A stretch of DNA of 64,000 bases from CAYSXY01 sp964435165 (lineage in GTDB: Bacteria; Pseudomonadota; Alphaproteobacteria; Rickettsiales; RI-342). Made by a program: the position numbers and the translations under genes. Under the pieces are notes generated by a model. That model was not told the DNA's origin. It searched no databases and saw only the letters and a program-made list of their open reading frames with translations. Positions within the stretch are counted from its first letter, which is position 1. Every line of letters begins with the position of its first letter. The DNA lies in assembly GCA_964435165.1 (NCBI GenBank), contig CAYSXY010000005.1, positions 8,466-72,465 on the forward strand, read 5' to 3'. Of this stretch, positions 1-9,592 are shown piece by piece.

Positions 1-1146
1 TGGCGTGAGGCACGCCAGACGAATGACTTTGCCATGCTCGCGCCCTATCTGACGACCGTCATCGAACTGGTGACTGATAAAGCGGGTGTGTTGAGCGAAG
101 CGCTTGGGCTCAGTGCCTATGACGCACTGTTAGAGCTGTACGATCCGGGCTGTCGGCAGACGATGATCGACCCTATTTTTGCGCAATTGGCAGACGCATT
201 GCCGCCCATGATTGATCAGGCTATTGAGCAACAGGCAGGTTGGCAGTCAGAGGATGTGACTATTGATGTTGTGGAGCAAGAGGCACTGGCTCGAGACGTC
301 ATGGCGATGCTTGGGTTCGACCGTCATCATGGGCGGTTAGATAGAAGCCTGCACCCTTTTTGTGGTGGAGGGGGCGGCGATGTGCGCATTACGGCGCGTT
401 ATCATGATGCTGACTGGCTCAGTGGGGTTATGGCGGTGTGTCATGAAACAGGGCATGCGATTTATGAGCAGCAACTGCCGAAGGAATGGCGTTCTCAACC
501 GGTGGGGGCGGCACGCGGTATGGCGCTGCATGAGAGCCAGTCACTTTTGGTTGAGATGCAGTTGTGTCGCAGCCTACCTTTTATGCAATGTCTGTTGCCG
601 ATGGTGCAGGCGCAGTTTGGGCAGGCTGCGCAAGGCTGGGGTGCTGACCGGCTTCATTGTCAGGCGATTCGGGTACAACGCGGGTTCATTCGTGTTGATG
701 CCGATGAATTGACCTACCCGCTGCATGTGATTTTACGTTATCGGTTGGAGCAGGCATTGTTGAGTGGTGCACTGCCGGTCACTGACTTACCTGGTGCCTG
801 GAATGAGGGGATGGAAGCTCTGCTCGGTGTGCGCCCGAAGAATGATGCAGAAGGCTGTATGCAGGATATTCACTGGATGGATGGCAGTATCGGCTATTTC
901 CCCACTTATACGTTGGGGGCATTGATTGCGGCACAGTTGATGCAGGCGATGCGGCGCGACCTGCCCGATCTGGATGATATGATCTGTCGTGGAGATTTTG
1001 CACCAGCGATGCAGTGGCTTGGCACACAGGTGCACCATCATGCCAGTCTGTATGAAACCGATCTATTGGTTGAAAAGGCAACAGGAATGGCGTTATCTGA
1101 CGATGCGTTTCTGGCGCATGTGACGCAACGCTATCTTGAACGATGA
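1..1146 (+). CDS. Carboxypeptidase Taq family (M32) metallopeptidase, 5' end cut by window
   Basis: M32 metallocarboxypeptidases remove C-terminal residues from peptides in the cytoplasm using one metal ion. The reading frame is open from base 1 (WREARQTNDFA), so the first ATG at 34 is not the true start. The metal-binding HETGH lies near visible residue 148, and the downstream HESQS near residue 177 matches the family's second signature. M32 enzymes are usually about 500 residues; 381 are visible, so roughly 120 N-terminal residues lie upstream of the window. A 110-bp gap separates it from thrC on the same strand. Family assignment is firm; the substrate is unknown. Confidence 0.93.
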   Translation, partial: WREARQTNDFAMLAPYLTTVIELVTDKAGVLSEALGLSAYDALLELYDPGCRQTMIDPIFAQLADALPPMIDQAIEQQAGWQSEDVTIDVVEQEALARDVMAMLGFDRHHGRLDRSLHPFCGGGGGDVRITARYHDADWLSGVMAVCHETGHAIYEQQLPKEWRSQPVGAARGMALHESQSLLVEMQLCRSLPFMQCLLPMVQAQFGQAAQGWGADRLHCQAIRVQRGFIRVDADELTYPLHVILRYRLEQALLSGALPVTDLPGAWNEGMEALLGVRPKNDAEGCMQDIHWMDGSIGYFPTYTLGALIAAQLMQAMRRDLPDLDDMICRGDFAPAMQWLGTQVHHHASLYETDLLVEKATGMALSDDAFLAHVTQRYLER

Positions 1147-1256
1147 GATTGACTGCTTGGTCGTGAAGGCCGCAGGTGGTAATGGTGCCGTTTTCAGGAG
1201 CAGCGATGTGCGTTGAGCGACGCAGAGGTGCCAATGATTGTTAAAGGACAGAACAG

Positions 1257-2660
1257 ATGACGCAGGAAATGCGCTATATTTCAACACGTGGCACGGCGCC
1301 GGAATTGGGATTTGACGAGGTGGTGCTGGCCGGACTTGCCGATGATGGCGGATTGTATGTTCCCAAAGCCTATCCACAGTGGCAGCCGGGGCAATTTATG
1401 GCGCTGGCAGGCCAGCCTTATGAGACGATTGCCGTGGAGGTGATGCGTCCTTTTGTGAGCCAGGCGATTGCCGACCAGTTACCTGGGCTTGTGGCTAAAG
1501 CCTATGCATCGTTCCGTCACTGTGCGCGGGCACCGCTGGTGCAAATTGGTGCGGATGAGTGGGTGCTGGAATTGTTTCATGGTCCGACGCTGGCGTTCAA
1601 GGATTTTGCCCTGCAGCTTCTGGGCCATTTACTCGATGCTATATTGGCGGAGCGCGGCCGGCAGGTAACCGTGGTTGGGGCAACATCCGGCGATACCGGG
1701 TCGGCAGCCATTCATGGTCTGCGTGGTCGCGAGCATATGCAGGTCTTTATCTTACATCCGAAAGGTCGGGTCAGTGATGTCCAGCGGCGGCAAATGACCA
1801 CCGTTGCGGATGCCAATGTGCATAATATTGCCATTGAAGGAAGTTTTGACGATTGTCAGGCGCTGGTCAAAGCCATGTTCGGTGATGCGGCGTTTCGCCA
1901 GAAGCAGCAATTAACGGCGGTCAATTCGATTAACTGGGCGCGGATTATGGCACAAATCGTCTATTACGTGTCTGCCTCTCTCTCCTTAGGCGCGCCGGGC
2001 CGGCAGGTGTCTTTTTGCGTTCCGACCGGGAATTTTGGTGATATTTTTGCAGGCTATGTAGCCGAGCAGATGGGGCTGCCGCTGGATCGACTGATCGTGG
2101 CGACCAACCGTAATGATATTCTCACGCGGTTTATGGAAAGCGGCGCCTATACGGGAGAGGCTGTCGTGCCGACGATTGCGCCCAGCATGGACATTCAGGT
2201 CTCCAGTAATTTCGAACGGTTGCTGTTTGACATGCATGGACGCGACGGGGCATTGATTGCGAAGAAGATGCAACAGTTCAAGGATGAGTCGCAGTTTGAG
2301 GTGACGAAGTCGGTGCTTGGCGATATTCGCCGCCTGTTTGATGCCGGGCGGGTGCAGGAAGACGCGATTCATCAGACGATTGATGACGTGTATCGTGAGA
2401 GTGGAATGTTGCTCGATCCGCACACGGCGATTGCGGTGAAGGCCGGGCGTGACGTGCACCACGGACGTGATTCGGCATTGGTTCATCTGGCGACGGCACA
2501 CCCGGCCAAGTTCCCGGATGCGGTGGAGGCAGCCAGTGAGATTCGTCCTCAGTTGCCGCCCCATATGGCCGATTTGTTTGATAAGGAAGAGCGGTTTGAT
2601 GTGCTGCCCAATGCGTTGGAGACCGTGCAGCATTACATTGCTGAAAGGACCGCCCCATGA
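1257..2660 (+). CDS. thrC: Threonine synthase
   Basis: This PLP enzyme converts O-phosphohomoserine to threonine, the last step of threonine synthesis. The 467 residues match the long, fungal/proteobacterial type of ThrC. The N-terminus (MRYISTRGTAPELGFDEVVL) is typical. The PLP lysine lies in LAFKDFALQ near residue 115, and SGDTGSAA binds the cofactor phosphate. An AAGGA-type ribosome site sits just before ATG 1257. The stop overlaps the start of the M16 peptidase gene by ATGA, so the two are translationally coupled. A thrC plus M16 peptidase pair is common in Alphaproteobacteria. Confidence 0.97.
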   Translation: MTQEMRYISTRGTAPELGFDEVVLAGLADDGGLYVPKAYPQWQPGQFMALAGQPYETIAVEVMRPFVSQAIADQLPGLVAKAYASFRHCARAPLVQIGADEWVLELFHGPTLAFKDFALQLLGHLLDAILAERGRQVTVVGATSGDTGSAAIHGLRGREHMQVFILHPKGRVSDVQRRQMTTVADANVHNIAIEGSFDDCQALVKAMFGDAAFRQKQQLTAVNSINWARIMAQIVYYVSASLSLGAPGRQVSFCVPTGNFGDIFAGYVAEQMGLPLDRLIVATNRNDILTRFMESGAYTGEAVVPTIAPSMDIQVSSNFERLLFDMHGRDGALIAKKMQQFKDESQFEVTKSVLGDIRRLFDAGRVQEDAIHQTIDDVYRESGMLLDPHTAIAVKAGRDVHHGRDSALVHLATAHPAKFPDAVEAASEIRPQLPPHMADLFDKEERFDVLPNALETVQHYIAERTAP

Positions 2661-3922
2661 GTTTGCCGTGTGAGATCACTACCTTAGATAATGGCCTGCG
2701 TGTTGCCACAACAACAGTGCCGCACGTCCAAAGTGCGACGGTGAGTGTGTTTGTGGATGTGGGTGCGCGGTATGAGCATGTAGAAGAAAATGGCCTGTCG
2801 CATTTGCTCGAACATATGGCATTCAAAGGCACGAAACAGCGAAACGCCCTTGCCATTGCCGAAGCGTTTGATGCGATTGGTGGGAACAGCAATGCGTATA
2901 CCTCCATGGAGCAGACGGTGTATTATGCCCGTGTGCTAGAGCGCGATGTGCCGGTCGCGCTGGATATTCTCGCCGATATATTGCTGCGATCCGTGTTTGA
3001 CGAGGCTGAGCTGGAGCGTGAGCGGGAGGTGATTTTGCAGGAAATTGCCATGCATCATGACACGCCGGATGATCTGGTGTTCGATATGTTCACCGAGATG
3101 GCGTATCCGGAGCAGGCCATTGGCCGATCGATTCTGGGCCCGGCTGAGCAGGTGCGCCGTTTTCAGCGTGAGCAGGTGAGGGGCTATATGCAGCGCCATT
3201 ATCAGCCAGGGCGGATGATTGTGGCTGTGGCGGGGAAGGTCGATCATCAGGATGTGGTTGATCAATGCAGCCGGTTATTTGGTGAAATGCCCGTCGGTGA
3301 GTCATTGGTTGCTCCGGAGGCTGGATATGTCGGCGGTGATGTGCGTCGTCAGCGTGATTTGGAACAACTCCATCTGGTGCTTGGGTTTGATGGGGTGGCG
3401 TTGACTGACGCGGACTACCGGCGAATGCAGGTGTTGTCGGTGCTGCTCGGCGGCGGCATGTCTTCACGCCTGTTCCAGGAAGTACGCGAGAAGCGCGGGC
3501 TGGCTTATTCAGTCTATGCGTTCAATAATTCATACCGCGATAGTGGGTTATTTGCTCTCTATCTAGGCACCGGGGCCGAGCTTGCCGGGGAAGCCGTGCG
3601 TGTGATGGGAGAAGTATGCCGGGAGCTTGCCGGTAGTATCACGGAGGAAGAGTTAGCGCGGGCGAAAACGCAATTAACCGCCAATATTGCGATGGCGCAG
3701 GAAAGCACGGTTGCTTTATGCGAAGGGATGGGCCGCTCATTGTTGACATTTGGCCGTTATATCCCGCCGGAAGAAGTGATTGCCGATGTGGAGGCCGTCA
3801 CGCGCGCTGATCTCGACCGGTTGATGAAGCAGATCCTGACCACATCCATGACGGTTGCTGCACTTGGGCCGATTGCGCCGTTGCCCGACTACCAGCACAT
3901 TGCCGGTGCATTTGCGAGCTGA
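2657..3922 (+). CDS. M16 family zinc peptidase (mitochondrial processing peptidase-like)
   Basis: A 421-residue single-unit M16B peptidase related to the beta subunit of mitochondrial processing peptidase. The inverted zinc motif HxxEH is seen as HLLEHMAFKGT near residues 48-52, with the distal glutamate region (EREVILQEIAMHHD) about 75 residues later. The second, non-catalytic M16 half contains the usual RLFQEVREKRGLAYSVY segment. The start overlaps the thrC stop. No signal peptide is evident, so it probably acts in the cytoplasm. The physiological substrate cannot be read from the sequence. Confidence 0.95.
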   Translation: MSLPCEITTLDNGLRVATTTVPHVQSATVSVFVDVGARYEHVEENGLSHLLEHMAFKGTKQRNALAIAEAFDAIGGNSNAYTSMEQTVYYARVLERDVPVALDILADILLRSVFDEAELEREREVILQEIAMHHDTPDDLVFDMFTEMAYPEQAIGRSILGPAEQVRRFQREQVRGYMQRHYQPGRMIVAVAGKVDHQDVVDQCSRLFGEMPVGESLVAPEAGYVGGDVRRQRDLEQLHLVLGFDGVALTDADYRRMQVLSVLLGGGMSSRLFQEVREKRGLAYSVYAFNNSYRDSGLFALYLGTGAELAGEAVRVMGEVCRELAGSITEEELARAKTQLTANIAMAQESTVALCEGMGRSLLTFGRYIPPEEVIADVEAVTRADLDRLMKQILTTSMTVAALGPIAPLPDYQHIAGAFAS

Positions 3923-3938
3923 CAAGGAGACATGAGCG

Positions 3939-4262
3939 ATGCCATCACGCCTTGATTTCTTTCACAGCCTCTTGGTGGTACTCAAAGACCATCTCTTCAA
4001 ATTTATGTTTGCCGCGGTGGCGGGAATTGTCATTTATTTCTGGGCGATTCACGGGCGCTGGACCATTATGATTTACCCGGATCCGTCTAAGCCGAAGCAG
4101 ATTGAATATTATGGTGAATATATGTTTATCGATGATTGCCGGGAAGCCGCACTGACATTGCTGGCACAGCAATATCCACATGGCAGCTATCTATGTGGTT
4201 TCAAGTGCAAATCCATTCACCCGTTCGGCAAAGAAATCGCCTGTGAGCGTACCGAGCAATAG
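3939..4262 (+). CDS. Small membrane-anchored protein of unknown function
   Basis: This 107-residue protein is not recognised. It has one strongly hydrophobic segment at about residues 20-40 (FKFMFAAVAGIVIYFWAIHG) and a C-terminal part with three or four cysteines (DDCREA, YLCGFKCKS, IACERT) that would face the other side of the membrane and could form disulfides. An AAGGAG site lies 10 bases before ATG 3939. It follows the M16 gene by 16 bp and is probably co-transcribed with thrC and the peptidase. Confidence 0.7.
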   Translation: MPSRLDFFHSLLVVLKDHLFKFMFAAVAGIVIYFWAIHGRWTIMIYPDPSKPKQIEYYGEYMFIDDCREAALTLLAQQYPHGSYLCGFKCKSIHPFGKEIACERTEQ

Positions 4263-4288
4263 CCTGAAAAGGCTGCCGCTCCAGCACA

Positions 4289-4864
4289 TTAGGCGTGACC
4301 GGCGTCACCGGATAATTTGCTGAGATCTATCCCTTGCATTGCGGCGGATTTCATCCACTTTTCAGCATCGCCGGTTTCAAACACCAACTCCCTGCTGGGA
4401 GGGACGGTAAGCCAGCTATTAGACTCGATTTCCGTCTCCAACTGGCCAGGGCTCCATCCGGCATAGCCCAGCGTGAGGATGGCTTTTTCCGGCCCGTTGC
4501 CCCCGGCAATATCGCGCAGGATGTCAATGTTGGAGGTCAGCGAAATTTCTTCACTCATCACTACCGTTTCTTTTTGGTTGTAATCGGGAGTGTGCAGGAC
4601 AAAGCCGCGCGCGGAATCGACCGGCCCACCATAATGCACCGGCATGGAAAAGCGTGGCGTCGGCAATTCGATTTTAAGCTGGCTGAAAATCTCTTTGACA
4701 TCAATGGATTCCACCAGCTGATTGATAATCAGCCCCATGGCACCATCTGGCGTATGGGCACACAGGTAAATGACGGCCTTTTCAAAACAGGAGCCGGTCA
4801 GGCCGGGCATGGCCACCAATAGTTGTCCTTCCATATAGCCGGAATCGTCGGAACTGTCGGTCAT
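4289..4864 (-). CDS. YqgE/AlgH family protein (UPF0301)
   Basis: YqgE/AlgH proteins are about 185-200 residues, widespread in Proteobacteria, and of unresolved function. The signature near the N-terminus (GQLLVAMPGLTGSCFEKAVIYLC) and the central VHYGGPVD and LGYAGWSPGQLE segments are clear. I place the start at ATG 4864 (MTDSSDDSGYMEGQLL), which fits the family length. An earlier in-frame ATG at 4921 would add 19 residues without a better ribosome site. The gene is divergent from the dsbD-like gene. Confidence 0.9.
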   Translation of the reverse strand: MTDSSDDSGYMEGQLLVAMPGLTGSCFEKAVIYLCAHTPDGAMGLIINQLVESIDVKEIFSQLKIELPTPRFSMPVHYGGPVDSARGFVLHTPDYNQKETVVMSEEISLTSNIDILRDIAGGNGPEKAILTLGYAGWSPGQLETEIESNSWLTVPPSRELVFETGDAEKWMKSAAMQGIDLSKLSGDAGHA

Positions 4865-4952
4865 AAAGCGTAACGTAATAATTGATGGATACGAATTTTT
4901 CATTACAGATGTATATAACAAACGGATTACACTTGTTATTGGTTAGGATAAC

Positions 4953-7043
4953 ATGAAGCATTCTCTCTTTCATAGAACTGTCTGGCAGTGTGGGCTGATT
5001 TTTTGCCTGTTGCTATGTGGCTGGACTGTGCCGGCGCATGCATTGGTCACGCAATGGAAAGAACAGCCGCATTCGGCGTCTCGTTTGATTATCGCGAATG
5101 AGCAGCCGGATGGAAGTATTCGCGCCGGGCTGCATATTACTCTTAAAGGTGCGTGGAAGAGTTACTGGCGTTCACCGGGCGATGCCGGGTTGCCGCCTCG
5201 GCTGACTCTTGCCAATGCGCGCAACATCGAAGATGTGATGCTGCATTTTCCTGCTCCCACCCGCTATATTGAATCATGGGGCTTGCAGACCTACGGCTAC
5301 GGTAAGGAAATTGTCTATCCCATCACGATTATGCGGAAGGATCGCCATGCCGCAGCCTCGGCGGATATTACGCTGGATTATATGATCTGCGAGGAATTGT
5401 GTATTCCCTACACGGAGCAGTTTCGGCTGATGTTGCCGTCCCCATTGCCAATGGACGCCGCGTCGGATGCGTTACTGAGGCCATTTGAATCACGATTGCC
5501 GTCAAACCAGCCAACGATTGAGTTGCACTCTCCACCGCAATTGGTGCAGGCAAAAGAAGGTTGGCTACTTCGCAGTATCTGGCAGGGAATGTCAGGCGAT
5601 GAGATGGTTGACCTCTTTGTCGAAAGTGGCGATGGGTTTGGCTTTGGGGCCCCCGAGATCGCCTCCGAGACAGAGGGTGAGGTTGTGATGCTCTCGCCAG
5701 TGATGACAACCGAACCTATCGCATCATTGTCCGGTAGTGAGGCGGTGCTGACACTGGTAGCGCAGGCGCAGGTGGTGGAAGCGGCGTCTGTTATTCAGAT
5801 CTCCGATGACACCTCAATAGCGGCTGATGGGCTGGGTGAGGGCAGTTATTCTTTTGCGATGATCATCTTGTTTGCGTTTCTCGGCGGATTGATTCTCAAC
5901 GTCATGCCGTGCGTGTTGCCGGTATTGTCGCTGAAATTGTTGAGTGTGGTACGGCATCATGATCGCCCTGGGCATATTCGCGTCGGGTTTGTGTTGTCGG
6001 CGGTTGGGGTTGTGTTGACCTTTCTCCTGCTGGCACTGGTCGCCGTGTTGTTTCAGCAGGCCGGTATTGCCGTGGGGTGGGGTGTGCATTTTCAACAGCC
6101 GGTATTCATTGCCATCATGGCGCTGGTGATGGTGTTTTTCGCGCTGGATGTCTGGGGCTTGTTTGAACTCCGGCTGCCTGGGTTTGTCATGGCAGGGGAT
6201 GGGGCCGTGCGTGAGGCCGAGCAGCGCCACCCGATGCTGGGGCATGTGTTGACCGGGATGTTTGCAACGGTGCTGGCCACTCCATGTACCGCGCCCTTTC
6301 TTGGCACAGCGGTGGGTGTGGCCTTGTCAGGAACCATTGCCCAGACATTTCTTTTATTCGGGGTGATGGGGCTGGGGATGGCATTTCCGTATCTCATGGT
6401 CGCAGCCTTTCCTCGTGCTGCGTATGTGTTGCCAAAACCCGGAGCCTGGATGGAACGCGTGAAATGGGCCATGGGCTGGTTGCTGTTTGCGACTGTTTTA
6501 TGGCTGGTCTGGATTGCCAGCAGCCAGCTATCGCTGTTGTGGCTGTGGGGGCTGGTAACGGCCATCTTGCTGCTGATGATTGGTATGTTGATCAAGGTCG
6601 GGTGGGGTCAATATTGGCGACGCATGATATTGCCCTTATTGTTATTGATTGGGCTGGCCGCATGGTGCTCCGGAGCCGCGAGGCAGGATGTCGCACTATG
6701 GCAGCCTTTTGCACCGACGCAAATTGCGGAGAGGGTGGAGAGCGGACAGGTTGTCTTTGTCGATGTGACGGCCGATTGGTGCCTGACATGCAAAGCCAAC
6801 AAGTTTTTGGTGCTGGATCGTGCAGTGGTGCAGGAGGCGCTACTTGCCGAGAATGTCGTGGCGATGCAGGCGGATTGGACAAATCATGATGAATCGATTG
6901 GCGATTATCTACGGAGCCATGGCCGGTATGGTATTCCCTTTAACATTGTGCATGGGCCGGGAGCGCCCGATGGTATTATTCTTTCCGAGCTATTGACCGA
7001 ATCAGCGGTGCTGGAGGCGCTGCAGCAAGCGTCTGGCCCGTAA
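4953..7043 (+). CDS. DsbD/ScsB-type thiol:disulfide interchange protein
   Basis: DsbD-type proteins carry electrons from cytoplasmic thioredoxin across the inner membrane to periplasmic thiol enzymes. The 696 residues show, in order: a signal peptide (residues 1-30), an N-terminal periplasmic domain with paired cysteines (CEELC, about residues 146-150), a transmembrane domain of about eight helices (about 295-560) with the redox cysteines in NVMPCVLPVLSLK and LATPCTAPFLG, and a C-terminal thioredoxin-like domain with WCLTCK near residue 609. All three cysteine pairs are present, so it should be active. The CLTC active site and long N-terminal domain suit the ScsB-like branch. Confidence 0.92.
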   Translation: MKHSLFHRTVWQCGLIFCLLLCGWTVPAHALVTQWKEQPHSASRLIIANEQPDGSIRAGLHITLKGAWKSYWRSPGDAGLPPRLTLANARNIEDVMLHFPAPTRYIESWGLQTYGYGKEIVYPITIMRKDRHAAASADITLDYMICEELCIPYTEQFRLMLPSPLPMDAASDALLRPFESRLPSNQPTIELHSPPQLVQAKEGWLLRSIWQGMSGDEMVDLFVESGDGFGFGAPEIASETEGEVVMLSPVMTTEPIASLSGSEAVLTLVAQAQVVEAASVIQISDDTSIAADGLGEGSYSFAMIILFAFLGGLILNVMPCVLPVLSLKLLSVVRHHDRPGHIRVGFVLSAVGVVLTFLLLALVAVLFQQAGIAVGWGVHFQQPVFIAIMALVMVFFALDVWGLFELRLPGFVMAGDGAVREAEQRHPMLGHVLTGMFATVLATPCTAPFLGTAVGVALSGTIAQTFLLFGVMGLGMAFPYLMVAAFPRAAYVLPKPGAWMERVKWAMGWLLFATVLWLVWIASSQLSLLWLWGLVTAILLLMIGMLIKVGWGQYWRRMILPLLLLIGLAAWCSGAARQDVALWQPFAPTQIAERVESGQVVFVDVTADWCLTCKANKFLVLDRAVVQEALLAENVVAMQADWTNHDESIGDYLRSHGRYGIPFNIVHGPGAPDGIILSELLTESAVLEALQQASGP

Positions 7044-7064
7044 GATCTGACGATTTTTTTGTCC

Positions 7065-7958
7065 TCAGGCCCAGTCGGGAGAGGTGATGGTCAATGGGAT
7101 GTTGCCTGCGTGGAGCGGGGCATCCTCTGTTGCTTCTATTACCAGCGCATCTTTCAACACCGCAATGCCTGTCCTGCCCTCATGCGTGCCGAGCGAGCCT
7201 GCCACGATGCCGTCGGCGGTTGTAATGCCCGTTCCTGTGTCCGGTAATTCTGAGGCACCGTGAATGATATAGCTGTGCTTGCGCAGGTTGGCACGGTGGT
7301 GCGTGCGTGCGGTGACTTCCTGCCCGACATAACAGCCTTTGGTAAAATCGATCGCATGCAATTTATCCAAACGCCATTCGAGCAGCAGTGCCGATTCCGG
7401 TGTCATATCGCGTCTGCCGTCCGGCACTCCCAGTGCAAGACGGTGCTGCTCGTAGGTTGCAAGCGGCGCAGATGTTAATTCATGGGCGGTGCGGAATGCT
7501 TCCGCATGCTGCTGCGGGAGCCAGATGCGCGCCCCTAAGCGTTCCAGGCGAGGGTCGCGCAGAAGTAAGGCCTGATATGGTTCCTCATAGCGGCGGGCCC
7601 CCTGTTGATTAGGGAGCGTGAATCGTTCTACAGCCGCTGGGTCGGTGACTGCCAGCACCATGTGCGGCGTATCTGGCTGCTCGATGGTGACCTGGGCGCG
7701 CAATGTATAGCGTTTTAGCCGCGTGATGAAGTCTTCGATGGAACTGGCATCAATCTCACACCATAGTTTGTCGTGGTGGCTGGCGATGATCATGTCATGC
7801 AGGAATTTGCCTTGCGGGGTGAGGAGGCAGGCATAGATTGCCTTGCCGTTCTCACATTGGTTCACATTGTTGGTGAGTAACCCTTGCAGGAAATCTATAC
7901 GATCAGCCCCGCTAATGATGACTAAGGTGCGATGGCTAAGGGAGATGGCATGATTCAT
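7065..7958 (-). CDS. ygfZ: YgfZ/GcvT folate-binding Fe-S cluster repair protein
   Basis: YgfZ-type (mitochondrial IBA57-like) proteins bind folate and help maintain certain iron-sulfur enzymes. The diagnostic motif KGCYVGQEVTAR lies around residue 207. The N-terminus carries the HRTLVIISGADRIDFLQGLLTNN segment typical of the GcvT fold. Length 297 fits the family. It is 6 bp downstream of the glycosyltransferase gene on the same strand and is probably expressed from the same message. It converges with the dsbD-like gene. Confidence 0.92.
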   Translation of the reverse strand: MNHAISLSHRTLVIISGADRIDFLQGLLTNNVNQCENGKAIYACLLTPQGKFLHDMIIASHHDKLWCEIDASSIEDFITRLKRYTLRAQVTIEQPDTPHMVLAVTDPAAVERFTLPNQQGARRYEEPYQALLLRDPRLERLGARIWLPQQHAEAFRTAHELTSAPLATYEQHRLALGVPDGRRDMTPESALLLEWRLDKLHAIDFTKGCYVGQEVTARTHHRANLRKHSYIIHGASELPDTGTGITTADGIVAGSLGTHEGRTGIAVLKDALVIEATEDAPLHAGNIPLTITSPDWA

Positions 7959-7964
7959 AATGAC

Positions 7965-9026
7965 TCACTCATACTGTTGTGACGATGATGGGGATGCAAA
8001 ACTCTGAACCATGTGTTCGACAGCTTTATGCAAAATGGAGGCGACCACGGGTTGCGAAAAATGCGCCCGCACATCTGCCTGTGCTTGTTTTGCCATTGCA
8101 TGGGCTTTATCCGGCCAGCAGATCAGCTGTTTGAAGGCGCGGGCCAATGCATCCGGGTCGTCTGTTGGCACTAACAGTCCGTTTTCTTCATGGCGGATCA
8201 TGGCCAGCGGGCCATCTGTTTTGGTGGCGACGATGCAACAACCGGCGCGCATGGCCTCCAGCAGCACAATGCCGAACGGCTCCTGCAATGAGGGGAGGCA
8301 GAAAATATCGCATTCACTCAGGAAGCGATCCGGCTCATCAACCCAGCCGGGCATGGCCAGTGTGTCCTCAAGTTGGAGGAGATGACGTCGCTGCAGCAGG
8401 CGTTGGTATTCTCCACCATGGCCACCCAGTGTCGCACGGAAGGCAATGCCATCATGCTTCAGTTGACCAAGCGCTTTGAGAAAGACATCAAATCCTTTTT
8501 TGCGAATCATGCGGCCGATGGTGGCAATATGTGGAATATCTCCGGGAGCACGTGGCGGCGGCAATTCATCCGCAATAGCGATCATATTGGGAACGGTAAA
8601 GACACGTTCCGTCGGCAGGCCACGATGAATCAACTCATCACGCAGACGATCTGTGACGGTAAAAGCACCATCCAGCCGCCCAAAGCGTTTGAGGCGGTAA
8701 TTATGCGCGACCCCGGTGAGCGGCACCTGGCCTTTTACCCGGTGGAGGAGTGAGATGGCACGATTGCCGTGGGCAATGAGCAGATCGGGATGGAAATCTG
8801 TGACAACACGCTTCAGACGCTGCGAGGCAAACAGATCCCATTGGCCGCGATTACTGATGGTGGTGTAATGCAGATTCGCTTCATCCAGTTTGGGGATTAT
8901 TGCGGCTGTTGGGTGGCAGAGTTGCATGACCTCATGTCCGCGCTGGCGCAGGGCAATGCCGTAATCGACATAGGCCTGTTCTATACCGCCGAGGCCGCGG
9001 GCGAAGAGGGCATTGATGATGCGCAT
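7965..9026 (-). CDS. Glycosyltransferase family 4 (GT-B fold)
   Basis: A retaining sugar transferase with the two-domain GT-B architecture. The N-terminal glycine-rich segment (LFARGLGGIEQAYVDYG) would bind the acceptor. The C-terminal domain has the strand IGRMIRKKGFDVFLKAL and the nucleotide-sugar EX7E motif in EPFGIVLLEAMRAG near residue 258. There is no signal peptide, so it acts on the cytoplasmic side of the membrane. No other polysaccharide genes flank it, so the sugar and acceptor cannot be named. It lies just upstream of ygfZ. Confidence 0.88.
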   Translation of the reverse strand: MRIINALFARGLGGIEQAYVDYGIALRQRGHEVMQLCHPTAAIIPKLDEANLHYTTISNRGQWDLFASQRLKRVVTDFHPDLLIAHGNRAISLLHRVKGQVPLTGVAHNYRLKRFGRLDGAFTVTDRLRDELIHRGLPTERVFTVPNMIAIADELPPPRAPGDIPHIATIGRMIRKKGFDVFLKALGQLKHDGIAFRATLGGHGGEYQRLLQRRHLLQLEDTLAMPGWVDEPDRFLSECDIFCLPSLQEPFGIVLLEAMRAGCCIVATKTDGPLAMIRHEENGLLVPTDDPDALARAFKQLICWPDKAHAMAKQAQADVRAHFSQPVVASILHKAVEHMVQSFASPSSSQQYE

Positions 9027-9164
9027 GAGCAGCAGGTCATTCCGTTTTTACAGATGATGGAATGGTTGTATGCCAGTCATGCCTGTTTGAAAAGAGAACA
9101 AAAACGACAGCGATCTATCCAGAGATAAAACGTCTTGGGTTATCTTTCCTTGTTGTGTCTATAC

Positions 9165-9431
9165 TTAATGAATGGATAGTTCACCATTGGCGATGCGCAT
9201 GTCGGATGGCTTGATAAGCTCTACACTGGCAACGGTGACGGAATGAAGCCGTCCTTCAATTTTCTTTTCCCAAAAATCGAGAAATTGCTTCAATTCCGGG
9301 AAATCAGGCGTTTTGTCGTATTCCTGCCAGATATAACTTTGCAATAATGAAGGGTGGTCAGGTAAGTGATAGAGTATTTCGGCTGTGGTCAGACGATAAT
9401 CATTCAACAGTTTTTCCATCGTGGTTGCCAT
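9165..9431 (-). CDS. usg: Usg family protein
   Basis: Usg is a small alphaproteobacterial protein of unknown biochemical role, first noted next to tryptophan genes. The 88 residues match the family closely along the whole length: LTTAEILYHLPDHP, LLQSYIWQEYD, DFPELKQFLDFWE, and the C-terminal SVELIKPSDMR. No trp gene is adjacent here. It stands alone between the glycosyltransferase and the divergent ABC importer genes. Confidence 0.88.
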   Translation of the reverse strand: MATTMEKLLNDYRLTTAEILYHLPDHPSLLQSYIWQEYDKTPDFPELKQFLDFWEKKIEGRLHSVTVASVELIKPSDMRIANGELSIH

Positions 9432-9592
9432 GCATGTCCCTCTTTATTGGTTCATGAAGAGGCGTGTAGCGCGTGACCTGCCGATGGAGATGCGTTATGT
9501 CTTGCCGTGTTGTTGCTCCAACGGGCCCGGATGCGCGTGATACAAGCCCTATTCCCATTGTATGCCATGCTGATTAAGCTTTTGTTAAATAG

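Noticed and set aside
1986..2633. 215-codon frame opposite thrC
   Set aside because: It is a shadow of thrC on the other strand with His/Arg-rich composition and no family resemblance.
9432..9592. Cobalamin riboswitch upstream of the ABC importer
   Set aside because: The conserved B12-box wording (GCCACTG) was not found, so the vitamin B12 assignment stays open.
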